Shown: piece after piece, positions 1 to 11,859 of the stretch
Numbering within the stretch: the stretch's first letter is position 1
Layout of the letters: every line of letters begins with the position of its first letter
Origin: Hippasteria phrygiana
Lineage: Eukaryota > Echinodermata > Asteroidea > Valvatida > Goniasteridae
NCBI GenBank assembly: GCA_037893225.1
Contig: JAZGUH010000123.1
Coordinates: forward strand, 248,001 to 312,000
Length of the DNA: 64,000 nt
Reading direction: 5' to 3'
Notes under the pieces: model-generated
Seen by the model: only the letters and a program-made list of their open reading frames with translations
Databases searched by the model: none
Told to the model about the DNA's origin: nothing
Program-made: the position numbers and the translations under genes

Positions 1-159
1 CCGAAGCACTTAATGCTCATATTGTTGACAATTAAAATGATTTATTTATGGTAATCTACTAATCCACTAAACAACTAAATACAACTCGTGCATCTTATTT
101 TACTGAAAACAGAAAGGAAGGACAACCAGCAGGAACCATCTCGCACCATCTCAGTTTTC

Positions 160-1043
<884 letters not shown>

Positions 1044-1879
1044 TGCCAGGGGGTGGTGGGTTTTTCAAAGACAACTGGTGAGCGCCGAGCGCAAAGCCCT
1101 TACGGCGTGGGGTCTGGGGCCCGCATAAGGGCCCCGGAAGCTTTGGGGTCCTAGATGCCCTATCGTGCAATCCGAGCCACTATTTGACACCTTTGTCCCC
1201 TTTTAAATAAAATTCTAACCCTGATATAGGCCTATCCCATTATATTTAGTTAGGCATATCCCATGTTATGCTATAATAATTTAAAACATTCTTTGTATGA
1301 AATATTTGCCTTCATACCTTTTCGTTGAAAACATGTTTTCCAGCCGTTTCGACATTTTGACATTTTGACACCTATACACGTGGTTGGCAAAAATATCTGA
1401 ATTAAGGTTTTTTAATGTGATCGTTTGATAGCACCCTTCCATTAAAAAAAAGATACGAAGATAAACATGCCTTTTTAACCCAACATATGGATCTTAATTA
1501 ATCATGAAGTTTCCAAAAATGCAACCACAGGTTAGCCTACCAATGCTGATTTCATTGGTGAATGTACACTTGCTGTAAGCCAACACTCTAATCAACCTTT
1601 TTTATGCAGAAAACAAAAATGAACATAAAATAGCATTCATGATTGATAGCATATTAGTCAGCAAAAGCAATAAACTAAACAAAATAAGTATGAAACTGAT
1701 TTTGGGCGATTACCATTATCACAAACTGCACGCACAGGGTCACTGTGCTGCGGTATAAAGTAAGTCCATGCCATACAACGCGCCGGCGTGCCCGGCCAAC
1801 TAGCTGCCCAATGCACGGTGCGTTACCGTAACACGTTGGCTACACATGGAATTATCCACACAGTCGTTAACTTTATCGC
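1044..1879. other. No gene seen
   Basis: Non-coding. The part at 1080-1150 is locally GC-rich with a short inverted GGGGCC/GGCCCC-type pattern (GGGGCCCGCATAAGGGCCCC) and looks like an interspersed repeat end. The rest is AT-rich and featureless. Confidence 0.6.
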
Positions 1880-2372
1880 CATAGAGCTATATTAAATTAC
1901 TAGAGCGCTGACTCGATGTACAAAGTGATGCCTGCTGGGCGCATCCATGTTTGTGTACAAACCTATGGAAAACTCGAAATTTTGTACGGCTTTGGTACGG
2001 CTATTTGCATATCTGCGTTTGTATTCTATAAAGTTGCGTTATCGAACCCGATACGCCGAAACCCGAAACGCACAATAAGTAAATGTGAATTTCATTTTGC
2101 TAAGCGCAAACAACGCAAACGCGTGCACATACCGCACTGCAGATGATTTTTGTCGTGAAGTTTTATAACCGTCATGACGCACTTAAGTTGTTTGCTTATT
2201 TTGTACTTCTGCGTTGCATTTAGAGTACACTTTTAAAATTCACTCTATCTAATTTCATTATGTTCTACAAACACACACACGAATTCAAAATGTCTGCGTG
2301 CCGGAAGGATTTAAAGTATCTCCACGCCTAAGATGGGGAGTTAGCGCTCTAGTAATTTAATATAGCTCTATG
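1880..2372. mobile_element. 493 bp hAT-like MITE with 8 bp target duplication
   Basis: Perfect 30 bp terminal inverted repeats (left 1880-1909, starting CATAGAGCTATATTAAATT; right 2343-2372) are flanked by an identical 8 bp direct repeat, TTTATCGC (1872-1879 and 2373-2380). An 8 bp duplication and CA..TG ends fit the hAT superfamily. The interior has no transposase, so it is non-autonomous. Confidence 0.92.
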
Positions 2373-2643
2373 TTTATCGCACACTAAACCACTGGTCCAC
2401 TTCTTGTTGCAATTTGTCGAAAGTTTTGATTGAAATAGATGACTATCCTTGTTGATCCAATTTGGCTATCGGCGAGATTTTATGAACAAATTTTGTCGAG
2501 TGTGAAGTTCCAGAATCATTTTTGCAATTTGCTTCCACACATGCATGTCTAGCTGCCAGACTTCTTTACTACATGTACACGCAAAATCATGGTTGATACA
2601 GGGCATGCACGCATTGGCTAGACTTGAATTCAAGTTGGTAATT

Positions 2644-3165
2644 GGCCAAGTTTAGTTCGCCCATGCACTGCGTACCGGCGTTGTACAGATGTATACAGCA
2701 TATCGTTCCGGGGCATACGAATCTGTGGGGCTGGGCGATACCATTACCAGACATACCGAGACCAACAAAATAATAAATACGATACACAGCGCCGACCATG
2801 CTCGTAAATATTTGGGGCGCCGATAGCGACTTGTCCTTAAGTCTACGCGATGGTCTGCAACCAGACTACAAACCGAAAATCCTTTTCCCGTTCATGGTTT
2901 GGCGCGCGCACGAACGTACCGGGATACATGTGCACTGTGCATAAACAAGCAACTGCTGCGGCGAAGAGCACCGACATGGTGAAAATTAAACGTAGATATT
3001 TTTTTAAAATACATGTCGCAAATATACATTTCTGACTTTGTTAAGTTTTGTTTACGTTTAGGTAAGGATGAATTTGTGAAACATGTCTACTAAAAGTAGG
3101 GGGTGCTTTAGTATATTCCAGCACCCCCATCCACCCCCGTTCCGGCGGGCTTGTTTCAAAGATCA
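2644..3165 (+). repeat. GPCR upstream module Q, copy 1
   Basis: About 520 bp nearly identical to 8742-9263. Both end in a stretch containing CACCCCCATCCACCCCCG and both run directly into TTTCAAAGATCACTAGCAACATG at a receptor start. It probably carries the promoter or 5' UTR of the receptor pair at 3174 and 9272. The matching small minus-strand ORFs in both copies reflect the duplication and do not show coding. Confidence 0.85.
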
Positions 3166-3173
3166 CTAGCAAC

Positions 3174-3814
3174 ATGAATACAACCAGCGACAATGATTCA
3201 ATAATGGCCACAGTACTGCCATCATTGGCTTACAACGAGCCATTTACTATTATTGGATTTGTGTTTATAATTTTAACAACTGTTCTGATTGTAACACTAA
3301 ATCCGTCGTGCCTCATCGTTCTTCATCGAGCCAGTGGCATCCAAGAAACAACCAAGATGTTTATGGCTTCGCTCACCATTTCCAATCTTGGTATTGGGAT
3401 TTTCGATGCATTGCCCTATCTCAGTCAAGCTTTCACCCTCAGCTGGGTGTTTGGGGAATTTCTGTGCACAGTATGGATAATTTTGGTACCGACCCTTATC
3501 AACTTATCAATCTTCTCCCTCCTCCTTTTGACAATTGATCGCTACATTGCTATCGTCCATTCGCTGCGTTATCCAAGTCTGATGACCCCAAAACGAGCCA
3601 AAGTAATCATCTCTATCGTGTGGATATTGACTTTTATCTCTGGTGTCATTCTGCACACATCTATGTCACAAATCCACCATCTCAATTTTGTACACTTAGT
3701 TGGGATATTTTCATTAAATACACCAACAGCTGGCTAAATGTTGTCATCTATTACTGGAGGAACAGGGAGCTTCGGAAGACACTACACAGCTTGATAACCT
3801 CATGCTATAACTGA
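3174..3814 (+). pseudogene. Class A GPCR pseudogene (copy 1)
   Basis: The 5' part encodes the same receptor type as the intact genes, with TM1-TM4 including the DRY motif. Two lesions break it. A single C is missing near 3657 (CACACATC where the intact genes have CACACCATC), which shifts the frame. In addition, 288 bp (96 codons covering TM5, the third loop and TM6) are deleted at about 3721, joining IKY to TNSWLN. The deletion is in-frame and has TAC microhomology at the junction. The TM7 and C-terminal codons remain in the shifted frame to the stop at 3814. Module Q lies upstream, as for the intact gene at 9272. Confidence 0.93.
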
Positions 3815-4057
3815 AATTCACTCACTGAAATATCTACCCAAACACTATGACAATTACACAATTCTTGGCAATTTAGTGTTAAAATGTGTGTTTGTTGTTG
3901 CATACTAAATGATGAGACTGGAGACACATTGCATATGAGAGGGTAGCAGGGACCTGGGTTTGTGACATCACCTAACACCCACATCTCTGAATATGTTGAG
4001 GATGACTTCAAACACCACTTCAAATTGTTTCCAGTTGTGAAGAAAGTCACTAGCAAC

Positions 4058-4360
4058 ATGAATACAACCAGAAACAATGATTCAGCAATGGCCACAGTAC
4101 TGCCATCAGTGGCTCACAGTCAGACATTTACTGTTGTTGGAATTGTGTTTTTACTCTCATTGTTCTGATTGTCATTCTATATCCGCTGAGCTATGTCGTT
4201 GAGCCAGAGGCATCTAAGAAGCAACCACGATGTTCATAGATTCCCTCACCATTTCTGACCTCGGCATTGGGATTTTTGATGCATTGCACTACGTAAGTCA
4301 GTGGGTGTTTGGAAAATGTTTGTGCATAGAGCGGGGGAATTATGGAACTTACTTTATCAA
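4058..4360 (+). pseudogene. Eroded class A GPCR fragment (copy 2)
   Basis: The ATG at 4058 begins MNTTR-NDS and the following sequence aligns by eye with the first third of the intact receptors (TM1 to the start of TM3). It has several small deletions and shifts: the TM1 region has lost bases, the TYKMFMASLT region is shifted, and the frame stops at 4168. It ends at about 4360, where a copy of module P begins. This is the oldest remnant in the array. Confidence 0.85.
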
Positions 4361-4770
4361 CTTCAATATTTGAGACTGGTGGACATACAGAGACGACACT
4401 GAAGACAATCAATATCAATCAAATCACAATCAAACCAGCCAATGTTGCTTTCAAAGCATTCATTGTAACTGATATCAACCTTCAAGATGCAATTAAGTTG
4501 CCAATCAAGGCTGGTTGTGACAGGTCTGCTGGCTGTGATGCACGAGCTTTGAGCCTGACCACTTTATTGGCATTTGGAAACAGATCAAGCCTGTCAAGAC
4601 TGAAGAAGCATGTTTGTGGTTGTCATGACAACAGGACCTTAATGCGCAGTTGACAACTTCCGTGGTATATTACAGGAGATGCACATCTCTTCCAGTGATT
4701 TAGTCTGAATACGTCACCGAACGCGCTAGTACAGACAGCACCATTCCAAATTGTTTCCACTTTTCAAAGA
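4358..4770 (+). repeat. GPCR upstream module P, short copy
   Basis: It starts TTCAATATTTGAGACTGGTG as at 668 and 12196, and runs to TTTCAAAG just before the receptor at 4782. It is the likely 5' regulatory or UTR segment of that gene. It lacks the insertion seen in the copy upstream of 13001. Confidence 0.75.
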
Positions 4771-4781
4771 TCACTAGCAAC

Positions 4782-5711
4782 ATGAATACAACCAGCGATA
4801 ATGATTCTGTAATGACCACAGTACTGCCATCATTGGCTTACAATGAGCCATTTACTGTTATTGGATTTGTGTTCATAGTTTTAACAACTGTTCTGATTGT
4901 CACTCTAAATCCGTTATGCCTCATCGCTCTCTATCGAGCCAGCGGCATCCAAGAAACAACCAAGATGTTCATGGCTTCGCTCACCATTTCTGATATTGCC
5001 ATTGGGATTTTCGATGCATTGCCCTATCTCAGTCGAGTTTTCGACAACAGCTGGGTGTTTGGGAATATTCTGTGCATAGTGTGGAGAATTATGGAACCGA
5101 CCCTTGTCAACTTGACAATCTTCTCCCTCCTCCTTTTGACAATTGATCGCTACATTGCTATCGTCCATTCGCTGCGTTATCCAAGTCTGATGACCCCAAA
5201 ACGAGCCAAAGTAATCATCTCTCTCGTGTGGATATTGACTTTTATCTCTGGTGTCATTCTGCACACCATCTGTGTCACAAATCCACCATCTCAATTGTGT
5301 ACACTTAGTTGGGATATTTTCATTAAATACCTATACATCAGCATGCATGTCATTCCTCTTGGGATCATACTGATGCTCTACGTGCACATTCTCAAAGTTG
5401 CTCATCATCAGGCTCTACGCATTGCTGCTCAGGTTCAAATTGGCAACCCTCAAGAGGGACAGAATGCTCCGCAGCCAATCAGCACCAAGTCTGCTACCAC
5501 CGTGATCATCATAACAGGAGCTGCGAGCATCACTTGGGGCTATGATATTATCTTTCTTCTGTTCCTACAGCAAACTGACAATCACATCTATTTTGTGATT
5601 TTGAAAACTATCCTCTACACCAACAGCTGGCTGAATGTTGTCATCTATTACTCGAGGAACAGGGAGCTTCGGAAGACACTACACAGCTTGATAACCTCAT
5701 GCTATAACTGA
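4782..5711 (+). CDS. Rhodopsin-like (class A) GPCR, intact copy A
   Basis: Single-exon 309-residue seven-transmembrane receptor for the plasma membrane; ligand unknown. The N-terminus is short with an NTT glycosylation site at residue 2. Seen in order: TM1 with N43, TM2 with D71 in SLTISD, C98 and C173 for the usual extracellular disulphide, DRY at 122-124, W150 in TM4, P192 in TM5, a third loop near 205-238, and TM7 with NSWLNVVIYY at 281-290. The TM6 CWxP motif is absent (ITWGYD instead) and the TM7 NPxxY motif reads NVVIY, so the two prolines most class A receptors keep are missing. Residue 291 is S where the sister genes have W. The start sits in the shared context AGCAACATGAAT. It belongs to a recent tandem family; I cannot name the subfamily. 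Confidence 0.95.
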   Translation: MNTTSDNDSVMTTVLPSLAYNEPFTVIGFVFIVLTTVLIVTLNPLCLIALYRASGIQETTKMFMASLTISDIAIGIFDALPYLSRVFDNSWVFGNILCIVWRIMEPTLVNLTIFSLLLLTIDRYIAIVHSLRYPSLMTPKRAKVIISLVWILTFISGVILHTICVTNPPSQLCTLSWDIFIKYLYISMHVIPLGIILMLYVHILKVAHHQALRIAAQVQIGNPQEGQNAPQPISTKSATTVIIITGAASITWGYDIIFLLFLQQTDNHIYFVILKTILYTNSWLNVVIYYSRNRELRKTLHSLITSCYN

Positions 5712-6200
5712 AATTCACTCACTGAAATATCTACCCAAACACTATCACAATTACACAATTCTTGTTTGTTGATGCATACAAGTATATAAGGTTTTCACAA
5801 TGTACGTAATTCAGGCTTGGCGTTGTTTGGCTATTTAGTTAGCACATTACTTGCAATCGTCTTTAAGCAACAGCTGGCTAAATGTTCTCATTGCACTGTA
5901 CAATTTGCTAGCCTCACATTACTGCTGGCATTCAAAGAAATAATGCTAAGCTGTAACTGCTAACTCTCAAAAAGGAAATCAGCCTGAGTCATCCATGACA
6001 AACACAACCACCAATCTAATTGAATGAACGAGCTAGCCCTTGAATAATTTTTTAATGAGAAGAAAACTACTTTCTAATTGAAAGGCAGTTGTTTCATACC
6101 CAAATCTTGCATCAGATCTGAAAGTTCTGTCAAAATGCCTAAATCGAGTGGTAAAGACAAATCTTGTCGTCACTGCTATCATCAGAGCAATGTGGCTTAA

Positions 6201-6353
6201 AACCCTAACCCTGCCAGACACAGCACAGTGCATCTGTGCTGACAGTTCCAATTTGCTGCACTCTGCACACAAGTCAATGTGACAAAGTATGCAATCTGAT
6301 GCGTCTGGCAGGGTTCTAGCAAAAATGCCCTGGAGGGTTAGGGTCTGATTTTT
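6201..6353. mobile_element. AACCCTAACCCTGCCAGAC MITE, copy 1
   Basis: About 150 bp with inverted ends: AACCCTAACCCTGCCAGACA at the left, and TGCGTCTGGCAGGGTT then GGAGGGTTAGGGT at the right. Related copies lie at 14421 and 53275. TTAA precedes the left end at 6197-6200. Confidence 0.75.
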
Positions 6354-7159
6354 TTTTTCAAGCAAGTAAATAATCTTCTTTGTTGTGTTGAAAATGAATC
6401 ACACAATTTCTTGTACCAGTTATTCAAGCAACGATCCGGAGGGAAACAAATATTTTCGTGTCTCTGCGAAAAAAAATCTCTGGATATTAGAAATAAAATA
6501 GGTAAACTAATAAAGAACAAAACAAACTTCAGGAACCTCCTTTTAAAATTAAAAATATGCATGACGTCACATAATTGCCCATGATGCTCTTTAACTGCAG
6601 TCTTGGCGATGAATAATTATTCTAAATAATCAACACCATCACAGTAAAGTACAATAAATGTTATAAAAATTCACAAGCAAGTGGCACTTATGATAGTCTT
6701 GTATATACATTGTAGTGCAGTCCAGCTCTAGTATACATTGTCACTTCAAAAATATCGGAGAAGCTGTTAGTTACATGTATGCCAATGTTCAATATGTAAA
6801 TGTGATTGAAAAAATCTGAGAAAATGCTTAGCAGAACAACTTTATAGCCAGAAATTGCATGATGACTATCAATTCAACTATCCAGAATAACAATGCTAAT
6901 CAATTGCTTATGGAGTAGATGTAGGCCCATTAAAGGTAGTATAAAACCTTTGCTTTTGCTGTAGTTTTCAGAAATGAATGGATTTGGGGGGTTTAGTATT
7001 TCATAGAAATACTGTAACACTGACCTGTTTTTTGGCATAGATCCTGGAAAACAGAGAAAAAAATGCCGTTCTTGTAGTCTGGTTCCCTAACCTTACTTCA
7101 GACAAAACGGAGCAATTTATTAACTTCAGAGAATTATCAGGTCAGGGAACTGGACTATT

Positions 7160-7500
7160 TGTTAGAAATTATAATAATAATAACAATAATAACAGCTTTA
7201 TTTATAGATGCTAGCCATGTCACCTCTAGGATGATTTTCAATGGGCCATCTTTGTGCTGAGGGGACCAGAAGTACTGGGGCGAACCCCTGCTCTTTCATG
7301 ACAGGTGCTCTGGGTTCTTTTACGTGCACTGATCCTATAGAGCACATGGGACCTCCGGCTTAATATCCCATCCGAAGAACGCAGCCCTTTTTTAGATGAA
7401 TAAGGGCATGTCATGCCCCAGAACAATGTACTATTTGATGCACTAAATTGATACAAACATTCCACTTTTCTCGAAAATGACAGCACACCAGGTGCCATGA
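7160..7500 (-). mobile_element. Non-LTR-like repeat 3' end with (TTA)n tail
   Basis: Read on the minus strand, the segment runs through GGCCCATTGAAAATCATCC and ends in CTGTTATTATTGTTATTATT, a 3' tail typical of non-LTR retroposons. The paralogous copy is at 15310-15656. An 86-codon minus-strand ORF in both copies has no recognisable domain. Family not identified. Confidence 0.5.
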
Positions 7501-7563
7501 TTTCGCAGGATCCTTGAGACTATTATTTACGTACAGTCAAGTAAGGTATTTCATAATAATCAA

Positions 7564-7777
7564 CCCCTTGACCCCGGGTTTTAGATGGGAGACGCCGGGG
7601 CACCAGGTCGGGTTGTGCAGCCAAGCAAAACGGAAACAAGAGGCTTGTGCAGCCAAGCATAACGTACACAATACCCCAATAATGGATTGAAAGTGCAGAG
7701 ATTGACACAAATAGAAGTCAACCGGCCTGGTGACAATTTTCAATCTGCACGTATTTGTGTCAACCGTACGCAAGGGG
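7564..7777. mobile_element. piggyBac-type MITE (CCCCTTG ends), copy 1
   Basis: A 214 bp element with ends CCCCTTG...CAAGGGG and TTAA at the right (7778-7781); the left site has decayed to TCAA. The inner segment CCGTACGCAAGG matches the ends of the piggyBac element at 46016-49017. Confidence 0.8.
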
Positions 7778-8741
7778 TTAAGTAGTTTTGGTTTTTCATG
7801 TAAATGTTGTATATTACCTTTCAGTATAAGGCCAAAGCTTTTAACTTCTTTTTGATGGGGTCTTTAACCCCAACCCCCAAGGCATTTTTACTAGGAGGCT
7901 TCCTCAACTTGTCAAAATCCAACACTGTGCAGTAAACCTATGGCACATTCTTAGACAAATTGGGGCATCATAGCCCCATGTAAAGTAATGGTGCCAAGGC
8001 CCTGCAGTACTGAACCCATCAAAACTTGACAAAACCTGCTGTTGGAGTTTGTAAGACTTGGGGTAGTTAGGGTTAAGCTGTGGAAAGTAGTTACTTGATA
8101 TGTATGGGAAAAACACTAATTTTACTACGTGACCATTACAGATCCTTCAAAATCCACAAGAGGGTTCTGGAGAATACGAATGAGGATTTAATGTAAAGGA
8201 CAACACAGGGTTTCAAAAACAGATTTGTTCAAAATAAAAAGAAAACGTGTCGAGGTACGTCTGAAACAAAGCTGTAGAAAGCTCTTGCTTTTGATCATCG
8301 TTGAGAGCAGTCGACTTGCAGTGGTCACTCTGACCAACTGATTATGCCATCTTGAGTTAATAGTGATTGTAGCCTTGTATTGTGATGCTTGTGTCTTGAT
8401 GCAGCCATTAAACTGCTTGATGTAGACTAATGTTTCTCTAGGCCATTTTGTACAAATTGCTATACTGATTCCCATCGCGCCTTACCTGTCAGCCCCCCCT
8501 CCCCAAAAAAAAAACACAATGAAATTGTGCCGATATAGACGAATTCCAAATTGATGACAATAGCACCGATCTGCGGACTTCCGGGTTTGTAAAAGAGGCT
8601 GTCAGTGCTAAGTAAACAGCTGAATCGTGCGCTGCGCTGCGTTGCACTGCCATTTATGGCGTGATTCATTCATGGATGAATGAATTTGTTAAATAGCACT
8701 TTTTTGTTTAGCATTGAAATCCTCACTTTCAACCCGGAAGT

Positions 8742-9263
8742 TGGCCAAGTTTAGTTCGCCCATGCACTGCGCACCGGCGTTGTACAGATGTATACAGCAT
8801 ATCGTTCCGGGGCATACGAATCTGCGGGGCTGGGCGATACCATTACCAGACATACCGAGACCAACAAAATAATAAATACGATACACAGCACCGACCATGC
8901 TCGTAAATATTTGGGGCGCCGATAGCGACTTGTCCTTAAGTCTACGCGATGGTCCGCAAACAGACTACAAACCGAAAATCCTTTTCCCGTTCATGGTTTG
9001 GCGCGCGCACGAACGTACTGGGCTACATGTGCACTGTGCATAAACAAGCAACTGCTGCGGCAAAGAGCACCGACATGGTTGGAATTAAACGTAGAAATTT
9101 TTTTTAAATACATGTCACAAATATACATTTCTGACTTTGTTAAAAAAGATTTCGTTTAGGTAAGGATGAATTTGTGAAACATGTCTACTAAAAGTAGGGG
9201 GTGCTTTAGTATATTCCAGCACCCCCATCCACCCCCGTTCCGGCGGGCTTGTTTCAAAGATCA
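8742..9263 (+). repeat. GPCR upstream module Q, copy 2
   Basis: Near-identical to 2644-3165, joined to the duplicated 3 kb block at 8741 and leading into the receptor at 9272. Probable promoter or 5' UTR segment. Confidence 0.85.
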
Positions 9264-9271
9264 CTAGCAAC

Positions 9272-10201
9272 ATGAATACAACTAGCGACAATGATTCAAT
9301 AATTGTCACAGTACTGCCATCACTGGCTTACAATGAGCCACTTACTGTTATTGGATTTGTGTTAATAGTTTTAACAACTGTTCTGATTGTCACTCTAAAT
9401 CCGTTATGCCTCATCGCTCTCTATCGAGCCAGCGGCATCCAAGAAACAACCAAGATGTTCATGGCTTCGCTCACCATTTCTGATATTGCCATTGGGATTT
9501 TCGATGCATTGCCCTATCTCAGTCGAGTTTTCGACAACAGCTGGGTGTTTGGCAATATTCTGTGCATAGTGTGGAGAATTATGGAACCGACCCTTGTCAA
9601 CTTGACAATCTTCTCACTCCTCCTTTTGACAATTGATCGCTACATTGTTATCGTCCATTCGCTGCGTTATCCAAGTCTGATGACCCCAAAACGAGCCAAA
9701 GTAATCATCTCTCTCGTGTGGATATTGACTTTTATCTCTGGTGGCATTCTGCACACCATCTATGTCACAAATCCACCATCTCAATTGTGTACACTTAGTT
9801 GGGATATTTTCTTTAAATACCTATACATCAGCATGCATGTCATTCCTCTTGGGATCATACTGATGCTCTACGTGCACATTCTCAACGCTGCTCGTCATCA
9901 GGCTCGACGCATCGCTGCTCAGAATCAAATTGGCAATCCTCCAGAGGGACAGAATGCTCCGCAGCCAATCAGCACCAAGTCTGCTACCACAGTGATCATC
10001 ATAACAGGAGCTGCGAGCATCACTTGGGGCTATGGTATTATCTTTCTTCTGTTCCTACAGCAAACTGACCATCACATCTATTATGTGATTTTAAAAACTA
10101 TCCTCTACACCAACAGCTGGCTGAATGTTGTCATCTATTACTGGAGGAACAGGGAGCTTCGGAAGACACTGCACAGCTTGATAACCTCATGCTATCACTG
10201 A
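9272..10201 (+). CDS. Rhodopsin-like (class A) GPCR, intact copy B
   Basis: Single-exon 309-residue paralogue of the receptor at 4782, over 90% identical by eye. The DRY motif (IDRYIVIVHS), both extracellular disulphide cysteines, W in TM4, P in TM5 and the altered TM7 NSWLNVVIYYW are kept, and the TM6 CWxP proline is again absent (ITWGYG). Differences lie mainly at the N-terminus (IIVTVLP), in the second loop (IYVTN) and in the third loop (NAARHQARRIAAQNQ). It carries module Q upstream, like the pseudogene at 3174, while the other two intact genes carry module P. Expected to be a plasma-membrane receptor of unknown ligand. Confidence 0.95.
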   Translation: MNTTSDNDSIIVTVLPSLAYNEPLTVIGFVLIVLTTVLIVTLNPLCLIALYRASGIQETTKMFMASLTISDIAIGIFDALPYLSRVFDNSWVFGNILCIVWRIMEPTLVNLTIFSLLLLTIDRYIVIVHSLRYPSLMTPKRAKVIISLVWILTFISGGILHTIYVTNPPSQLCTLSWDIFFKYLYISMHVIPLGIILMLYVHILNAARHQARRIAAQNQIGNPPEGQNAPQPISTKSATTVIIITGAASITWGYGIIFLLFLQQTDHHIYYVILKTILYTNSWLNVVIYYWRNRELRKTLHSLITSCYH

Positions 10202-10850
10202 AATTCACTCACTGAAATATCTACCCAAACACTATGACAATTACACAATTCTTGGCCATTTTGTGTTTCTTTGTGTTTGTTGTTGCACACAAGTACCGGT
10301 ATATCAGGTTTTCACAATGTATGTAATTCAGGCTTGGAGTTGTTTGGCCATTTTGTTGGCATTTTACTTGCAACCATCTTTAGCAAATACCTTGCAAAAT
10401 GTTGCCATTTAATACTAAAGGAACAGGGAGCTTCAGAAAGCACTGCACAGCTTGCTAGCCTCACATTGCTGCCAGAATTCACACAAATAATATTAAGCTG
10501 CAACTGACAACTCTCAAAAAGAGCATCATCCACGACAAATACAACCACCAGTCTAATTGAACAAACATGAGCCATCACTTACATTTTTTTGGAGATAACC
10601 TACAAATTAGCAATGAGAAAAGTACTAGTTGAAATGTAGTCGTTCTATACCCAAACCTTGCATTTTGTCAGAAACAGTCAACCCTGAAATGTGGATGAAA
10701 TGAAGCCTTGGGCACTTTTTCATAATTGTTATTAATATGTAAAGATTTCAGCCTGTTATGTCAAAATGCCTAAATCGAGTGGCAAAGAGAAATGTCGTCG
10801 TCACAGCAATGCTTTTATTGACAAGGAAAATGACATTAGTCTGGTATCCG
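10202..10850. other. GPCR 3' flank, diverged copy
   Basis: The first few hundred bases match the 3' flanks of the other receptors (AAATTCACTCACTGAAATATC, then the region with CAGGCTTGG), but they are more diverged and do not continue as the 3 kb block. No gene seen. Confidence 0.7.
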
Positions 10851-11072
10851 TTAATTTATGATGAGAAAACACACATTATTAGGAAAATCATTCCAAGTCA
10901 TTACGAAGACAGTTTTAAGATAGCATTTGAAAAGTGACAGATTTTGACCTGCCCTCAACTTGTCTGGCAAGGAGTTCCAGAGACGTGATGCAAAGCTGGA
11001 CAATGTACAATCTCTGTAGGTTACCAAACGAGTCCTAGGCGCAAAGAGCATGTTTGACGATGACTTCACACC
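10851..11072 (-). pseudogene. Non-LTR retrotransposon reverse transcriptase C-terminus, truncated
   Basis: The minus-strand frame reads PRTRLVTYRDCTLSSFASRLWNSLP followed by LSLFKCYLKTVF. This is the pattern found at the very C-terminus of many non-LTR (CR1/Jockey-like) reverse transcriptases, where the RLWNSLP block and the LF..KLKT block close the ORF. Only this last stretch of about 70 codons is present, so the copy is strongly 5'-truncated. The apparent upstream part of the frame (11073-11177) belongs to a neighbouring MITE. Confidence 0.75.
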
Positions 11073-11312
11073 TGGGGCTAATTTCAAAGGGCTGCTTAAG
11101 GACTCAAATTTGCTTCGCATGAAAAGTCTTCCTTGGTAAAAAATAGGATTACAACCAAGTTTTGATGTGATGTACATTGCTTGTGACTGGTATTTAGCTG
11201 CTGCTTCCTCAGCATGACAATCTCATAGAGTTTTGGCTGGTAACCTGATTTTACTAAGCAAGGGTTTTGTGCTAAGCATTTTGTTGTGTCTAAGCGGCTC
11301 TGTTAAATAGGC
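11073..11312. mobile_element. GGGGCCAATTTCAT-family MITE, diverged copy
   Basis: It begins GGGGCTAATTTCAAAGGGCT and ends GCGGCTCTGTTAAATAGGCCC, with inner landmarks GCTTCGCATGAAAAG and TTGTGACTGGTATTTAGCTG shared with the 242 bp copies at 20120 and 31402. No transposase. Confidence 0.7.
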
Positions 11313-11439
11313 CCCTGGTCTCAGTTGGCTGTGGTTTAACTTATCCTGTAGACAGGAAGGAGCTGTACCAGGAAAAGCTTTGATTGTAAGTACATGTAGG
11401 AGTATTTTGGGTCGCTAGTGGCTTGCAATGATTCATAAA

Positions 11440-11830
11440 TATTCAATATATCAATAATAGTAATATTAAAGATAGTTAATGACACATGACATCAAAAACT
11501 AGCTTTAATATTACTATTATTGATGTATTGAATATTTGTGAATCATTACAACTCTTAACCAAGAAAGACATCACTGATAATTAATGACACATGACACATC
11601 AAAACTATCAGTAATGTATTTCTTGGTTAAGTGTTATAATGATTCACAAATATTCAAGATATCAATATTAGTGACAATAAAGATAGTTTTTGATGTGTTA
11701 TTAACTATCAGTGATGTCTTTCATGGTTAAGTGTTATAATGATTCACAAATATTCAATATATCAATATTAGTAACACTAAAGATAGTTTCTGATGTGTCA
11801 TTAACTATCAGTGATGTCTTTCTTTGTTTA
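11440..11830. repeat. AT-rich tandem and inverted repeat array
   Basis: About 110 bp units with landmarks ATTCACAAATATTCAA, ATATCAATATTAGT, AAGATAGTTTTTGATGTG and CAGTGATGTCTTTC repeat about two and a half times. A first unit lies in opposite orientation, so the block can fold into large hairpins. It sits just upstream of module P of the receptor at 13001. Confidence 0.85.
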
Positions 11831-11859
11831 GTCTTGTGTTGATTTAATAGTTTTCTGGT

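Larger units (their letters stand above)
5700..8741. repeat. Segmental duplication, copy A (3 kb GPCR downstream block)
   Basis: Nearly collinear with 13918-16877 from the receptor 3' end to CTTTCAACCCGGAAGT, where the two diverge abruptly. It carries the same mobile-element insertions in the same order (AACCCTAACCC MITE, non-LTR 3' end, piggyBac-type MITE). These insertions therefore predate the duplication. No gene is seen inside. Confidence 0.93.

Noticed and set aside
1916..2146. 76-codon ORF inside the hAT-like MITE
   Set aside because: Too short and without transposase motifs; a chance frame in a non-autonomous element.
2587..2799. Minus-strand ORF repeated at 8689-8898
   Set aside because: Both lie in duplicated module Q; the similarity is explained by DNA duplication and no domain is recognisable.
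4914..5294. 126-codon antisense ORF within the receptor at 4782
   Set aside because: Shadow of the receptor coding frame, with no independent support.
7238..7498. 86-codon minus ORF, repeated at 15396-15656
   Set aside because: Part of an interspersed repeat inside a duplicated block; no protein family recognised.
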